DNA from: Candidatus Limiplasma stercoravium
Lineage (GTDB): Bacteria > Bacillota > Clostridia > Christensenellales > Aristaeellaceae
Reading direction: 5' to 3'
DNA length: 50,394 nucleotides
Assembly: GCA_018715175.1 (NCBI GenBank)
Contig: DVME01000079.1
Coordinates: 1 to 50,394, forward strand
A program made the translations under genes and the position numbers. How positions within the stretch are numbered: position 1 is the stretch's first letter; the number at the start of each line of letters is the position of its first letter. A model generated the notes under the pieces. That model had not been told where the DNA came from. It saw only the letters and a program-made list of their open reading frames with translations, and did not search any database. This document shows positions 1 through 8,933 of the stretch, piece after piece.

Positions 1-1
1 A

Positions 2-1579
2 AACAGCGCGTCGTTTACGGAATCTTCCAACCCCGAAGCCATCAAGCTCAAGGCGACGGTGTATAACGGCTCCAGCACCGTAACCTCCTATGAGCGCGAA
101 GAGCCGGTGAACATGCTTAACGCCTTCACCACCCTCTACGGAGGCAGCGACTATGCCGGCTGGAAACAGGCCGGCGTGCTGACCTTCCGCAGCGGCCCCC
201 TGCGCCAAAACGCCGCCTACGGCGTGGTCGAGGTGGAAAGCGCCACGCTCGAGCAGGTCTGGGTGCAGGCCGTGGGCAGCATGGCCGTCAGCGAGGGCAC
301 CGTGTACGGCGTGACCGCGCCCGGCCAGCCCATCATCGTCAAATGGCCCACGGAATTGCGCGCGCGCATTGGCATCTATGACGAGATGAAGGACGTGACC
401 GCGCTCAAAGAGGTCATGATCAGCGCCCAGGACGGCAACGTATACTTCTTTAACCTCCTGGACGGCTCGCCCACCCGCGATCCCATCAGCCTGGGCGCCC
501 CCAGCCGCGGCGGTCTGTCCCTGGCGACCAACGGCACCCCCATCCTGGGCGTGGGACAGTATCACCGCCGCTTGGCCAACGACCGTACCGTCAACAACGG
601 CTACCACCTTATCAACCTCCTGACCAACGAGGAGGAACGCCTGGTTCGCGGCAATATCGAGCAGGCCAACAGCAATTACAGCGGCGTCAACGGCGCGGCC
701 CTGTTTGACCAGACGACCGGCACGATGATTTTCGGCGGACAAAACGGCATCCTCTACACGGTGGAATTGGGCGGCGTGCGCGAAGCCTACGACTACCAGA
801 CCAACACCATCACCCTTGGCACCGGCATGCAGTACTACAAAACCCTCGCCGGCAGCCAGGACAAGCGCGATACCAACATTGACGCCAGCATCGCCATGTA
901 CAACAACTACGTTTACTATGGCGACGAGTCCGGCGTGCTGCAATGCGTGGACGTCAACACCCTCACCCCTGTCTGGGCCGTCAAGACCGACGACAACATC
1001 GACTCCACGCCCGCCCTGGACGTGGCCCAGGATGGCACCGTGGCCCTGTATACCGGCAATACGGTGCTGAACCAGGGCCGCAACGGTATCGCGACCATCC
1101 GCCGCTTTGACGCCCTCACCGGCGAGCAGGTTTGGGCCTACGAGGTGCCCAATGTGGCCAACAACACCGAAAAGGTGCGCGGCTGCTACGCAAGCCCCGT
1201 CATAGGCGCCAACAGCATCTCCGACCGGGTGATCTACACCGTCAGCCTGGGCACCAACGGCTCCCTGGTGGTGGCGCTGGACAAGGACACCGGCGCCGTC
1301 AAATGGGAAACCACCTTGGAAAACGCCACCATTTCCAGCCCCGTGGCCGTCTACAACGAGGCCGGCGACGCCTGGCTGGTGCAGGCGGAGGCCAACGGCA
1401 CGGTACACCTTATGGATGCGCAAACCGGCCGCATCCTCAACACCCTGACGCTGACTGACCCCGAGGGCGGAGACAACGCGGTCGTCATCGAGGCTTCTCC
1501 CGCGGTCTATGGCAACTTGATCGTGCTGGGCACCACGGGCCGCAATACCAGCGGCGTGTACTGCCTGCGCATCCAATAG
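2..1579 (+). CDS. PQQ-like beta-propeller repeat protein, N-terminus cut by window edge
   Basis: The frame is open from the first bases of the window; the GTG at 59 is an internal valine codon, so the true start lies upstream. At least 520 residues are visible. Repeated blade-like units of the type ALDKDTGAVKWE, LMDAQTGRILN and VDVNTLTPVWAV, each an Asp-x-x-Thr-Gly turn followed by a Trp or hydrophobic strand, are typical of PQQ/YncE-like beta-propellers. Two stretches speak of 'SPA/STPALD' strands as in BamB-like blades. No PQQ-dehydrogenase catalytic residues are recognised, so this is probably a binding or structural propeller, likely exported, but the signal peptide would be outside the window. 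It ends 14 bases before plsX. Family assignment is good; function is unknown. Confidence 0.75.
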   Translation, partial: NSASFTESSNPEAIKLKATVYNGSSTVTSYEREEPVNMLNAFTTLYGGSDYAGWKQAGVLTFRSGPLRQNAAYGVVEVESATLEQVWVQAVGSMAVSEGTVYGVTAPGQPIIVKWPTELRARIGIYDEMKDVTALKEVMISAQDGNVYFFNLLDGSPTRDPISLGAPSRGGLSLATNGTPILGVGQYHRRLANDRTVNNGYHLINLLTNEEERLVRGNIEQANSNYSGVNGAALFDQTTGTMIFGGQNGILYTVELGGVREAYDYQTNTITLGTGMQYYKTLAGSQDKRDTNIDASIAMYNNYVYYGDESGVLQCVDVNTLTPVWAVKTDDNIDSTPALDVAQDGTVALYTGNTVLNQGRNGIATIRRFDALTGEQVWAYEVPNVANNTEKVRGCYASPVIGANSISDRVIYTVSLGTNGSLVVALDKDTGAVKWETTLENATISSPVAVYNEAGDAWLVQAEANGTVHLMDAQTGRILNTLTLTDPEGGDNAVVIEASPAVYGNLIVLGTTGRNTSGVYCLRIQ

Positions 1580-1593
1580 AGGCTAGCAAAAGC

Positions 1594-2619
1594 ATGAAGA
1601 TTTATTTGGACGCCATGGGGGGCGACAACGCCCCCCAAGCCACCGCCCAAGGCGCGGTGGAAGCCCTGAAGCGCTTTGACAAGCTGTTCGTGGAGCTGGC
1701 CGGGCCCGAGGCCCAGGTGCGTCCGGCGCTGGAAGAAGCGCTATCAGGCGCGGAAGCATCCGTGCGCGAACGCCTGACGCTAACGGACTGCCCGGAGGTC
1801 ATCACCAACTGCGAAGCCCCGGTGATGGCCGTGCGCAAGAAAAAGCAAAGCGCCATCGTGGACGGCATGCTCAAGCTGCGCGACGGCCAGGTGGACGCCT
1901 TTGTATCCGCGGGCAGCACCGGCGCGGTGCTGGCGGGCGGGATGTTTCGCCTGGGCCGGCTGCGCGGCATCGAGCGGCCCGCCCTGGCGCCGTTTCTGCC
2001 CAACGGCAAAGGCTACTTTTTGCTCATCGACTGCGGCGCAAACGTGGATTGCCGCCCCGAATACCTGCACCAGTTCGCCATGATGGGCAGCGCCTACTTC
2101 CAGGCCATGCGCGGCGTGGCGCAGCCCCGCGTGGGTTTGGTCAACAACGGGGCGGAGGCGGAAAAAGGCTGCGCCCTTACCCGCGACGCCTACGCCATTC
2201 TTTCCGCCGACACCCGGCTCAACTTTGTGGGCAACGTGGAAGCGCGCGATATTCCCGCAGACACGGCGGACGTCATCGTCTGCGACGGATTCGTGGGCAA
2301 CGTCATCCTCAAGTTCATGGAGGGCGTGGCCGGCACGCTCATGGGCATCATCAAACGCGAAATGCTGGCCGACAAGCGCAGCGCCCTCGGCGCGCTGATG
2401 GCCAAGCCCGCGTTTCGCCGGGTGAAGCGCGCGATGGACTACAGCGAAGTCGGCGGCGCGCCGCTATTGGGCGTGCGCGGCAACGTGGTCAAAGCGCACG
2501 GCTCCAGCAACGCGCATGCCATCGCCTGCGCCATCGGCCAGGCCGTGCAAATGATCCAAAGCGGCGTGGTCGGGCGCATCGAAGCGCTTTTGCCCGACGC
2601 GCCTTCGGCAGAGTCTTGA
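1594..2619 (+). CDS. plsX: Phosphate acyltransferase PlsX
   Basis: PlsX converts acyl-ACP and phosphate into acyl-phosphate, the donor for PlsY in phosphatidic acid synthesis at the membrane. The 341-residue product has the normal length and the family N-terminus (YLDAMGGDNAP), the VMAVRKKKQSA segment, the SAGSTGAVLAGG glycine-rich loop, the NNGAEAEKG motif and the VCDGFVGNVILK motif. The ATG at 1594 follows a weak purine stretch (AGAGG near 1578) that overlaps the end of the preceding gene, suggesting translational coupling. acpP and rnc follow. The fab genes and fapR that often flank plsX in Firmicutes are not here; only acpP remains. Confidence 0.97.
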   Translation: MKIYLDAMGGDNAPQATAQGAVEALKRFDKLFVELAGPEAQVRPALEEALSGAEASVRERLTLTDCPEVITNCEAPVMAVRKKKQSAIVDGMLKLRDGQVDAFVSAGSTGAVLAGGMFRLGRLRGIERPALAPFLPNGKGYFLLIDCGANVDCRPEYLHQFAMMGSAYFQAMRGVAQPRVGLVNNGAEAEKGCALTRDAYAILSADTRLNFVGNVEARDIPADTADVIVCDGFVGNVILKFMEGVAGTLMGIIKREMLADKRSALGALMAKPAFRRVKRAMDYSEVGGAPLLGVRGNVVKAHGSSNAHAIACAIGQAVQMIQSGVVGRIEALLPDAPSAES

Positions 2620-2679
2620 CGGGCCGCCGCCCGTTGGACAGGCGTATACCGCCACGATTAGGGAAGGAGGACGATACCC

Positions 2680-2907
2680 ATGGTCTTTGAAAAGGTACGC
2701 GACATGATCGCGGAGCAATTGCAGGTTCCCGCGCAAAGCATCACGCCTCAGAGCCGCCTGGTGGAGGATCTCAAGGCCGACAGCGCCAACGTGATGGTGA
2801 TGATTCTGGAATTGGAAAGCGAATTTGGCATCGAGGTGGAGGACGAGGTCATCCTCACGCTCAAAACCGTCGGCGACGTGGTGGACTACATCGAAAAAAA
2901 CCAGTAA
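2680..2907 (+). CDS. acpP: Acyl carrier protein
   Basis: A 75-residue four-helix carrier protein that carries growing acyl chains on a 4'-phosphopantetheine arm attached to serine. The likely attachment site is Ser35 in LKADSANVM, but the usual Asp-Ser-Leu is Asp-Ser-Ala here. The acidic helix II/III segment (LELESEFGIEVEDE) and the end VGDVVDYIEKNQ are typical. The start has a good site, GGAAGGAGG, about 11 bases upstream. It lies between plsX, whose substrate is acyl-ACP, and rnc, the common order in bacteria. The modifying enzyme AcpS is encoded at 23718-24092. A specialised carrier protein is possible but the context favours the fatty-acid ACP. Confidence 0.92.
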   Translation: MVFEKVRDMIAEQLQVPAQSITPQSRLVEDLKADSANVMVMILELESEFGIEVEDEVILTLKTVGDVVDYIEKNQ

Positions 2908-2918
2908 CCGCGCCGTAA

Positions 2919-2949
2919 ACGCCCCCAGCGGAGCCTCCGTTGGGGGCGT
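2919..2949 (+). other. 14-bp hairpin between acpP and rnc
   Basis: ACGCCCCCAGCGGA (2919-2932) and TCCGTTGGGGGCGT (2936-2949) pair over 14 positions, with one G-U pair and a GCC loop. No T-run follows, so it is a poor intrinsic terminator. It sits 24 bases before the rnc start codon, where a double-stranded RNA processing or autoregulatory site would be expected. Confidence 0.75.
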
Positions 2950-2973
2950 CTGGCGGCGAAAGGAGGCAACCGC

Positions 2974-3633
2974 ATGCACGAGCTGGAAGAAGCTTTGGGC
3001 TACCGGTTTGACAACATTTCGCATCTGCGCCTGGCGCTGACGCATCCCTCCACCAAGCGCGAGGACAATCAGCGCCTGGAATTTCTGGGCGACGCGATTT
3101 TGGAGTTTTGCGTCAGCGACATGCTCTATGCCAAATACCCCCGCCTGCGCGAAGGCGACCTGACCGCGCGCCGGGCCGCCCTGGTGTGCGAGCGTTCCCT
3201 CAGCGCCTTGGCCCGGTCGCTGAACCTGGGCCCGCACCTGCTCATGGGTCACGGCGAGGAGCAAACCGGCGGGCGCGACAAGCCCGGCATCCTGGCGGAC
3301 GCCTTGGAAGCGGTGCTGGCCGCGGTGTATGTGGACGGCGGCTATCAGGCCGCGCGCAGGGTGATCGACCGGTTGTTCGCCTCGGAGGATCAGCTGGCTG
3401 TCTGGCACGGCCCGGACGATAAAAGCGCCTTGCAGGAGTACACCCAGGCCAACGGCCTGGAGCTTCCCCAGTACGAAATCGTGGGCGAATCCGGCCCGGA
3501 TCACGACCGCCGCTTCACCGCGCGGGTCAGCGTGATGGGCCGGCCGGTGGCCACGGGCGAAGGCAGCAGCAAAAAGGCCGCGGAACAGGCCGCCGCAAAA
3601 GAGGCGCTCTCGCGCCTGCGCAACGCGCATTGA
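2974..3633 (+). CDS. rnc: Ribonuclease III
   Basis: RNase III cuts double-stranded RNA in rRNA precursors and structured mRNAs. The 219-residue product has the catalytic signature RLEFLGDAILE near residues 31-41, the second acidic motif DALEAVLAAVYVDGG around 109-123, and a C-terminal double-stranded RNA-binding domain from about residue 150 (SALQEYTQANG to the KKAAEQAAAKEAL helix). The ATG follows AAAGGAGG with an 8-base gap. The order acpP-rnc-smc-ftsY is classical in Firmicutes. A 14-bp hairpin precedes the gene. Confidence 0.97.
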   Translation: MHELEEALGYRFDNISHLRLALTHPSTKREDNQRLEFLGDAILEFCVSDMLYAKYPRLREGDLTARRAALVCERSLSALARSLNLGPHLLMGHGEEQTGGRDKPGILADALEAVLAAVYVDGGYQAARRVIDRLFASEDQLAVWHGPDDKSALQEYTQANGLELPQYEIVGESGPDHDRRFTARVSVMGRPVATGEGSSKKAAEQAAAKEALSRLRNAH

Positions 3634-3648
3634 CCGGGGAGGGGACCC

Positions 3649-6600
3649 ATGCGTCTGACCAAGCTGGAGATCTACGGTTTCAAATCTTTCGCGCATCGCA
3701 CGCAGATTGTCTTTCCGCAAAACGTGACGGGCATCGTGGGGCCCAACGGCAGCGGAAAAAGCAACATCTCCGACGCGGTGCGCTGGGTGCTGGGCGAGCA
3801 AAGCGCCCGCCTTTTGCGCGGCAACAGCATGGCCGACGTGATTTTTAACGGCACCCAAACCAAAAAAGCCATGAACTACTGCGAGGTTACCCTCGTCTTT
3901 GACAACGCCGACCATAGCCTGCCCGTGGCTTTTGACGAGGTCAGCATCACCCGCCGGGTATACCGCAGCGGCGAGGGTGAATACCTTATGAACGGCGCCG
4001 CCTGCCGCCTCAAGGACATCGTGGATTTGTTTCGGGACACGGGCGTGGGCAAGGAAGGCTATTCCATCGTGGGCCAGGGACGCATCGACGACATTCTCAG
4101 CCAGCGCAGCGAGGATCGCCGCGCGGTGTTTGAGGAAGCCGCCGGCATCAGCCGGTTTCGCTCGCGCAAGGACGACGCCGAGGCGCGCCTGAAGCGCGCA
4201 GACGAAAACCTCCTGCGCGTGGTGGATGTGCTGGACGAGCTGGAAAAACGCCTGGAGCCGCTGAAAAAGCAGGCGGACGTGGCCCGGGAGTACCTGGATT
4301 TGTCCCAGCGGCTTCGGGCGCTGGACGTGCGGCTGTTTCTGGCGCGGCACGACCGCCTGAGCGAGCGGGAAAAAACCTTGCGCTCGGCGCTGGAGGACAT
4401 GCGCCAAAGCCTGGCGCAAAACGAGGCGGCCCTGGAGGAAGCGCAAGCCGGCCGCGCGCGCCTGATGGAACGCCAGGAACGCGCGCAGGAAGCCCTTGGG
4501 CAGGCGCACGACGCCCTGCTTTCGCACACCGACGCGCTGCACGCCGCGCGCGAAGCGCTGAGCGCCGCGGACAACGACGTGCGCAACGGCGAGGAAACCC
4601 TGGCGCGCCTGGCGACGGAGGGCGATAGCCTGCGCGACCGTCTGCGGCTCATCCAGGCCACCCTCACCCAAAGCGGCGGCGGTCTGGAGGAAGCCCAGGC
4701 GCTGCGCGACGCCGCCCGGGACGCCCTGGAAAAACGCCGCGAGGCGCACGCCGCAGCCACCGCCGCGGCCGACCAGGTGGAGGCCGAGCTCAGCGAGCAT
4801 AAAGCGCAAATTCTTCGGCGCATGGATTCCCTTCAGGACGTGCGCACCACCGCGGCGCGCCAAAGCGCCATGCAACAGCAAATGCTCAAACGCCGCGACG
4901 AAATCGCCGGCCAGCTCAAGCGCGAGGACGAGCGCGAGGAGGAATTGGCCGGCGCCGTAACGCGCGAAGCGGCCAACCTCCGCGCCGAGGAGGAGCGCCT
5001 CCGTCAGCTCCGAAGCGACGCGGACAGCCTGGAGCGCAACACCAAACAGCTTTTGACCGATATCCTCACCTGCCAAAAGCGCTTGCAGGAGGATTTGCAG
5101 TCCGCCCGCGCCATGGATACGCGCCTTAAGACGCTCAAGGAATTGCAGGACGGCTACGAGGGTTACCAGCACGCGGTCAAAAACGCGCTGAACCATGCGC
5201 GGCGCAACGGGCTCAAAGGCGTGCGCGACGTGGTGGCCATGCTGCTCACCGTGCCCAAGGAGTACGAAACCGCGCTGGATATGGCCCTGGGCGCAGCGAT
5301 GCAAAACATCGTTACCGACACGGAGGAAGACGCCAAGGCGCTCATCGAATACCTTCGCGCCAACCGCCTGGGCCGCGCGACTTTTCTGCCGCTGAGCACG
5401 GTGCTCAGCCGCACGCTGACCCAGCGCGAGCGCGCGGTGCTGTCCATGGACGGGTGCGTGGGCGTGGCCAGCGAGCTTTGCGCCTATGACCCAGCCTACC
5501 GGGGCGTGATGGAAAACCTGCTGGGCCGCACCGTTGTGGCACGGGATTTGGACAGCGGCATCCGCATCATGCGCGCGGGCGGGCATGCGTTTCGCCTGGT
5601 AACCCTGCAAGGCGACGTGATGCACTCCGGCGGCAGCATGACGGGCGGCAGCATCCAGCAAAAGGCGCAAAACCTGCTGGGCCGCGAACGCGAGATGAAG
5701 GAGCTGCGCCAGGCGCTGGAGGAAGTCACCGGCCGCGCCCAGGAAGCACAGCGGCGTTTGGAAGCGCTGGAAAACCAGCGCGCGGGCGAAAAAGACCGGC
5801 GCGAAAGCGCGCAATACGCCCTGCACCAGCAGGAAATCGCCGTGGCAAGAGACACCGAGCGCAAGCGCGCCGCGCAAGCCGAATATGACGCGCATCGAGC
5901 GCGCATGCGCGAATATGGCCAGGCCATCGCGCAATTGGACGAGGGCTTGGAGCAGCTGACCACGGAGCTTCAACGCCTGGACGAGCTTAGCCGCAGCGGG
6001 CAAACCGATACCGAGACGCTCAACGCCCGCACCGAAGCCCTGGCCGCCCGGCTGGACGAGGCGCGCCGCGCGCGCGAATCCGCGCAGGAGGCGCTCACCG
6101 ACGCCATGCTCACCCTGCAAAACGCGCAGCACGACGTCGATAGCCTACAGCGCGACCGCGACCGGCTCACGGACGACGGCGAACGCTGCCGCGCCGACCT
6201 CAAGGCCCTGGCGGATCGCCAAAGCGCGGCGCAGCAGGCGTTGGAGGCGGCCCGGACGCGGGAGGCGCAGGCGCGGGAGGCCATCGGCCGGCGGGAAGCC
6301 GGCGTGGAGGAGGCCCGGGCGCACGTGGCGGACTGCGAGGCCGCCCGCGACCGCGTCCAGCAGGAGTTGCGCACCGCGCAGGATGGCATTGACATGGGCC
6401 AGCAGCTGGTCAACCGCGACAACGAACGCATCCACCGCCAGGAGCTGGCGCTTAGCCGCCTCAGCAGCGAACTCAGCCAGCTGTGCCAGCGCCTGTGGGA
6501 CGCGCATGAGCTGACCTACGCAGGCGCGCAGGAAGCCCTGGCGGACGAGCCGCCGGACGCCGCCTTTGACGAGGCCGCGGCCGAAGCCGGCGCAAAAGAG

Positions 6601-7224
6601 GTGCGCGAGCGCATCCGCAGCCTGGGCACGGTGAACGTGGGCGCCATTGACGAATACGCCCAGACAAACGAACGCTATACCCAGCTGCAAGCGCAGCGCA
6701 ACGACCTGGAGCAGGCCAAGCGCGATTTGGAGGCGCTTATCGCCCGGCTGCTCAAGCAGATGGAAACCGTGTTCGTCAGCCAGTTCGGAACCCTGCAAGG
6801 CTATTTTGCCCAAACCTTTCGCCGGCTCTTTGGCGGCGGCAACGGCGAATTGAGCCTCAGCGACCCCGGCGATCCGCTCAACTGCGGCATCGAAATCATC
6901 GTTCAGCCGCCGGGCAAGCGCCGCCAGCTGCTCAGCCTTTTCAGCGGCGGCGAGCGCGCGCTGACGGCCATTGCCATCCTGTTTGCCATGCTCAAGCTTA
7001 AGCCCACGCCCTTTTGCATCCTGGACGAAATCGAGGCCGCCCTGGACGACGCCAACATCGGCTACTTTGCCGACTACCTTAAGGAATTCAGCCGCGATAC
7101 GCAGTTTGTGGTGGTGACTCACCGCAAGGGCACCATGGAGCGCTGCGACACGCTCTTTGGCGTGGCCATGGAGGAGCGCGGCATCAGCAGCATGGTCAGC
7201 GTGAACCTGACCGACTACCACTAA
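3649..7224 (+). CDS. smc: Chromosome segregation protein SMC
   Basis: SMC is the ATPase of the condensin-like SMC-ScpAB complex that loops and condenses the chromosome. At 1191 residues it is full length. The N-terminal head has Walker A GPNGSGKS at about residues 30-37. A long Arg/Glu/Ala-rich coiled coil follows, then the hinge at about 500-670 (starting YEGYQHAVKNA, with GGSMTGGSI near its end), a second coiled coil, and the C-terminal head with signature LFSGGERALTA near 1097 and Walker B CILDEIEAALDDAN near 1123. It starts 15 bases after rnc with GGGGAGGGG as ribosome binding site, and ftsY follows 15 bases later. scpA and scpB are not in the window. Confidence 0.98.
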   Translation: MRLTKLEIYGFKSFAHRTQIVFPQNVTGIVGPNGSGKSNISDAVRWVLGEQSARLLRGNSMADVIFNGTQTKKAMNYCEVTLVFDNADHSLPVAFDEVSITRRVYRSGEGEYLMNGAACRLKDIVDLFRDTGVGKEGYSIVGQGRIDDILSQRSEDRRAVFEEAAGISRFRSRKDDAEARLKRADENLLRVVDVLDELEKRLEPLKKQADVAREYLDLSQRLRALDVRLFLARHDRLSEREKTLRSALEDMRQSLAQNEAALEEAQAGRARLMERQERAQEALGQAHDALLSHTDALHAAREALSAADNDVRNGEETLARLATEGDSLRDRLRLIQATLTQSGGGLEEAQALRDAARDALEKRREAHAAATAAADQVEAELSEHKAQILRRMDSLQDVRTTAARQSAMQQQMLKRRDEIAGQLKREDEREEELAGAVTREAANLRAEEERLRQLRSDADSLERNTKQLLTDILTCQKRLQEDLQSARAMDTRLKTLKELQDGYEGYQHAVKNALNHARRNGLKGVRDVVAMLLTVPKEYETALDMALGAAMQNIVTDTEEDAKALIEYLRANRLGRATFLPLSTVLSRTLTQRERAVLSMDGCVGVASELCAYDPAYRGVMENLLGRTVVARDLDSGIRIMRAGGHAFRLVTLQGDVMHSGGSMTGGSIQQKAQNLLGREREMKELRQALEEVTGRAQEAQRRLEALENQRAGEKDRRESAQYALHQQEIAVARDTERKRAAQAEYDAHRARMREYGQAIAQLDEGLEQLTTELQRLDELSRSGQTDTETLNARTEALAARLDEARRARESAQEALTDAMLTLQNAQHDVDSLQRDRDRLTDDGERCRADLKALADRQSAAQQALEAARTREAQAREAIGRREAGVEEARAHVADCEAARDRVQQELRTAQDGIDMGQQLVNRDNERIHRQELALSRLSSELSQLCQRLWDAHELTYAGAQEALADEPPDAAFDEAAAEAGAKEVRERIRSLGTVNVGAIDEYAQTNERYTQLQAQRNDLEQAKRDLEALIARLLKQMETVFVSQFGTLQGYFAQTFRRLFGGGNGELSLSDPGDPLNCGIEIIVQPPGKRRQLLSLFSGGERALTAIAILFAMLKLKPTPFCILDEIEAALDDANIGYFADYLKEFSRDTQFVVVTHRKGTMERCDTLFGVAMEERGISSMVSVNLTDYH

Positions 7225-7239
7225 ACGGAGGCAACGCAA

Positions 7240-8145
7240 ATGAGCGAGAAAAAAAGCCTGTTTTCCCGCCTGCGCGACGGGCTGTTCAAAAGCCGCGAGC
7301 ACATGGCCCAGGCCCTGGACATGGAGGACGACCGCCCGTTGGACGAAGACCTCTACGACGACCTGCTGGACGCGCTCATCCTCAGCGACATGGGCGCCGC
7401 CTGCGCCCAGGAAGCCGTCGACCGCCTGCGCCAAACCGCCCGGGAGCGCAAGCTGCGCACCGCGCGCGAGGCCAAAGACGCCCTGCGCGGCATTCTGGTG
7501 GGCATGCTGGAGGTGGAAAAACCTCCTCTGCGCTGGCCCATGGTGACCTTGGTGGTGGGCGTCAACGGCGTGGGCAAAACCACCACCATCGGCAAGCTGG
7601 CCCTGCGCTTTCAGGGCCTGGGCCGCACCATCATCCTCTGCGCGGCGGATACCTTCCGCGCGGCGGCGGCCGAACAGCTCCAAATCTGGGCCGACCGCGC
7701 CCGCTGTCCCCTGGTGCGCCACAAGGAGGGCGCCGACCCTGCGGGCGTGGTGTTTGACGCCATTCACGCGGCCAAGGCGCGCAAGGCGGATCTGCTCATT
7801 GTGGATACGGCCGGACGCCTGCACAACAAAAAGAACCTCATGGAAGAAATGGAAAAAATACGCCGCGTCATCGACCGCGAATACCCCGAGGCCACGGTGC
7901 GCTGCCTGCTGGTGGTGGACGCCACCACCGGCCAAAACGGGCTCAACCAGGCGCGCGCCTTCCGCGAGGCCGCCGGCATCAACGGCATCGTTTTGACCAA
8001 GCTGGACGGCACGGCCAAGGGCGGCATCGCCTTTTCCATTGTGCGCGAGCTGGGCGTGCCGGTGATGTACGTGGGCGTGGGCGAAGGCATCGAGGATTTG
8101 CAGGCCTTTGACGCCAAGGAATTTGTGTCCGCGCTGTTGGATTAG
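7240..8145 (+). CDS. ftsY: Signal recognition particle receptor FtsY
   Basis: FtsY is the SRP receptor GTPase that docks ribosome-SRP complexes at the membrane. The 301-residue protein is an NG-domain form with only a short basic/amphipathic N-terminus ([14 protein letters not shown]) and no long acidic A domain, as in many Gram-positives. GTPase motifs are G1 [10 protein letters not shown] near residue 105, [12 protein letters not shown]3 [10 protein letters not shown] and G4 [10 protein letters not shown]. It is the last recognised gene of the acpP-rnc-smc-ftsY series. The usual next genes ylxM and ffh are absent; a DUF975 gene follows 17 bases later. Confidence 0.98.
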   Translation: MSEKKSLFSRLRDGLFKSREHMAQALDMEDDRPLDEDLYDDLLDALILSDMGAACAQEAVDRLRQTARERKLRTAREAKDALRGILVGMLEVEKPPLRWPMVTLVVGVNGVGKTTTIGKLALRFQGLGRTIILCAADTFRAAAAEQLQIWADRARCPLVRHKEGADPAGVVFDAIHAAKARKADLLIVDTAGRLHNKKNLMEEMEKIRRVIDREYPEATVRCLLVVDATTGQNGLNQARAFREAAGINGIVLTKLDGTAKGGIAFSIVRELGVPVMYVGVGEGIEDLQAFDAKEFVSALLD

Positions 8146-8162
8146 CACAGAAGGAGGCCCCC

Positions 8163-8933
8163 ATGATTCTGCCGTCGTTTGAATTCAAGGCCCGGGCGCG
8201 GGCCGCCCTCAAGGGCAACTGGCAAAGCGCGCTGGTGGTGGTGTTTTTTTCGGGCGCGCTGCTGACCCTGCTGGACGTTGTGCGCTCCATCGTGCTGTTC
8301 CGGGCGGCGCAATACCTGTACCTTGGCCTGTATGAAAGCTATGTGCAGGAGGTTTTGTCCATCCCGGATTCCGCCTGGGCGTTGCAGGCGGCGCTGGCGC
8401 TGGTGACGCTGGTGTTTACCCCGGCGCTGACCCTGGGCGCGAACCGCTACTTCATTCACCGCCTGCACGGGGAGGATTTGGGCGTGGGCTGCCTGCTCAG
8501 CCGCATGCGCTGGCTGGGCCGCGCGCTGTGGCTGTATGTGCTCATGGGCGTAAAGGTTTTTCTGTGGTCGCTGCTGCTGATTGTGCCGGGCGTCATCGCG
8601 GCGCTGCGCTATAGCATGGCGCCCTACTACATGGCCGAGGATCCCGCGCTCAGCGCCGGCGAAGCCATCCAAAAGAGCAAGGAAACCATGGACGGACTAA
8701 AGGCCAGCTTTTTCCTGCTTCAGCTGAGCTTTCTGCTGTGGCCGCTGGCGATTAACGCCGCGCAGATGGTGTTGGAATCGCTTGGCACGGTGGTGGCGCT
8801 GGTGGCCGGGTTGTTCATGCAGCTGGCGTTAAGCACCTATCGCACGGCGGCCAGCACCGCCTTCTATGTGACGGTCTCGCGGGATCCGCGCCCGGAGGCG
8901 CAGGAGCCAAGCGTCGGAGGTGACGAAGGGTGA
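8163..8933 (+). CDS. DUF975 family integral membrane protein
   Basis: 256 residues. The N-terminus FEFKARARAALKGNWQ followed by a hydrophobic helix is the hallmark of DUF975 membrane proteins, whose role is not established. About five or six membrane segments can be seen (residues ~20-40, ~78-98, ~120-150, ~185-235), with a conserved cytoplasmic region YYMAEDPALSAGEAIQKSKETM, which resembles the 'D...sa.eAi..S..lM' motif of this family. AAGGAGG lies 8 bases before the ATG. Its stop codon overlaps the GTG start of the next gene, so the two are probably cotranslated. No specific role is claimed. Confidence 0.8.
   Translation: MILPSFEFKARARAALKGNWQSALVVVFFSGALLTLLDVVRSIVLFRAAQYLYLGLYESYVQEVLSIPDSAWALQAALALVTLVFTPALTLGANRYFIHRLHGEDLGVGCLLSRMRWLGRALWLYVLMGVKVFLWSLLLIVPGVIAALRYSMAPYYMAEDPALSAGEAIQKSKETMDGLKASFFLLQLSFLLWPLAINAAQMVLESLGTVVALVAGLFMQLALSTYRTAASTAFYVTVSRDPRPEAQEPSVGGDEG

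Noticed and set aside
59-61. GTG as the start of the first gene
   Set aside because: The same frame is open to the window edge and the sequence before it fits the protein, so the gene is truncated, not started here.
2464-6132. 1222-codon open frame on the minus strand opposite acpP-rnc-smc
   Set aside because: It mirrors smc in the complementary frame; the product is a low-complexity His/Ala/Gly/Gln-rich sequence with no family motif. High third-position G+C keeps such frames open.
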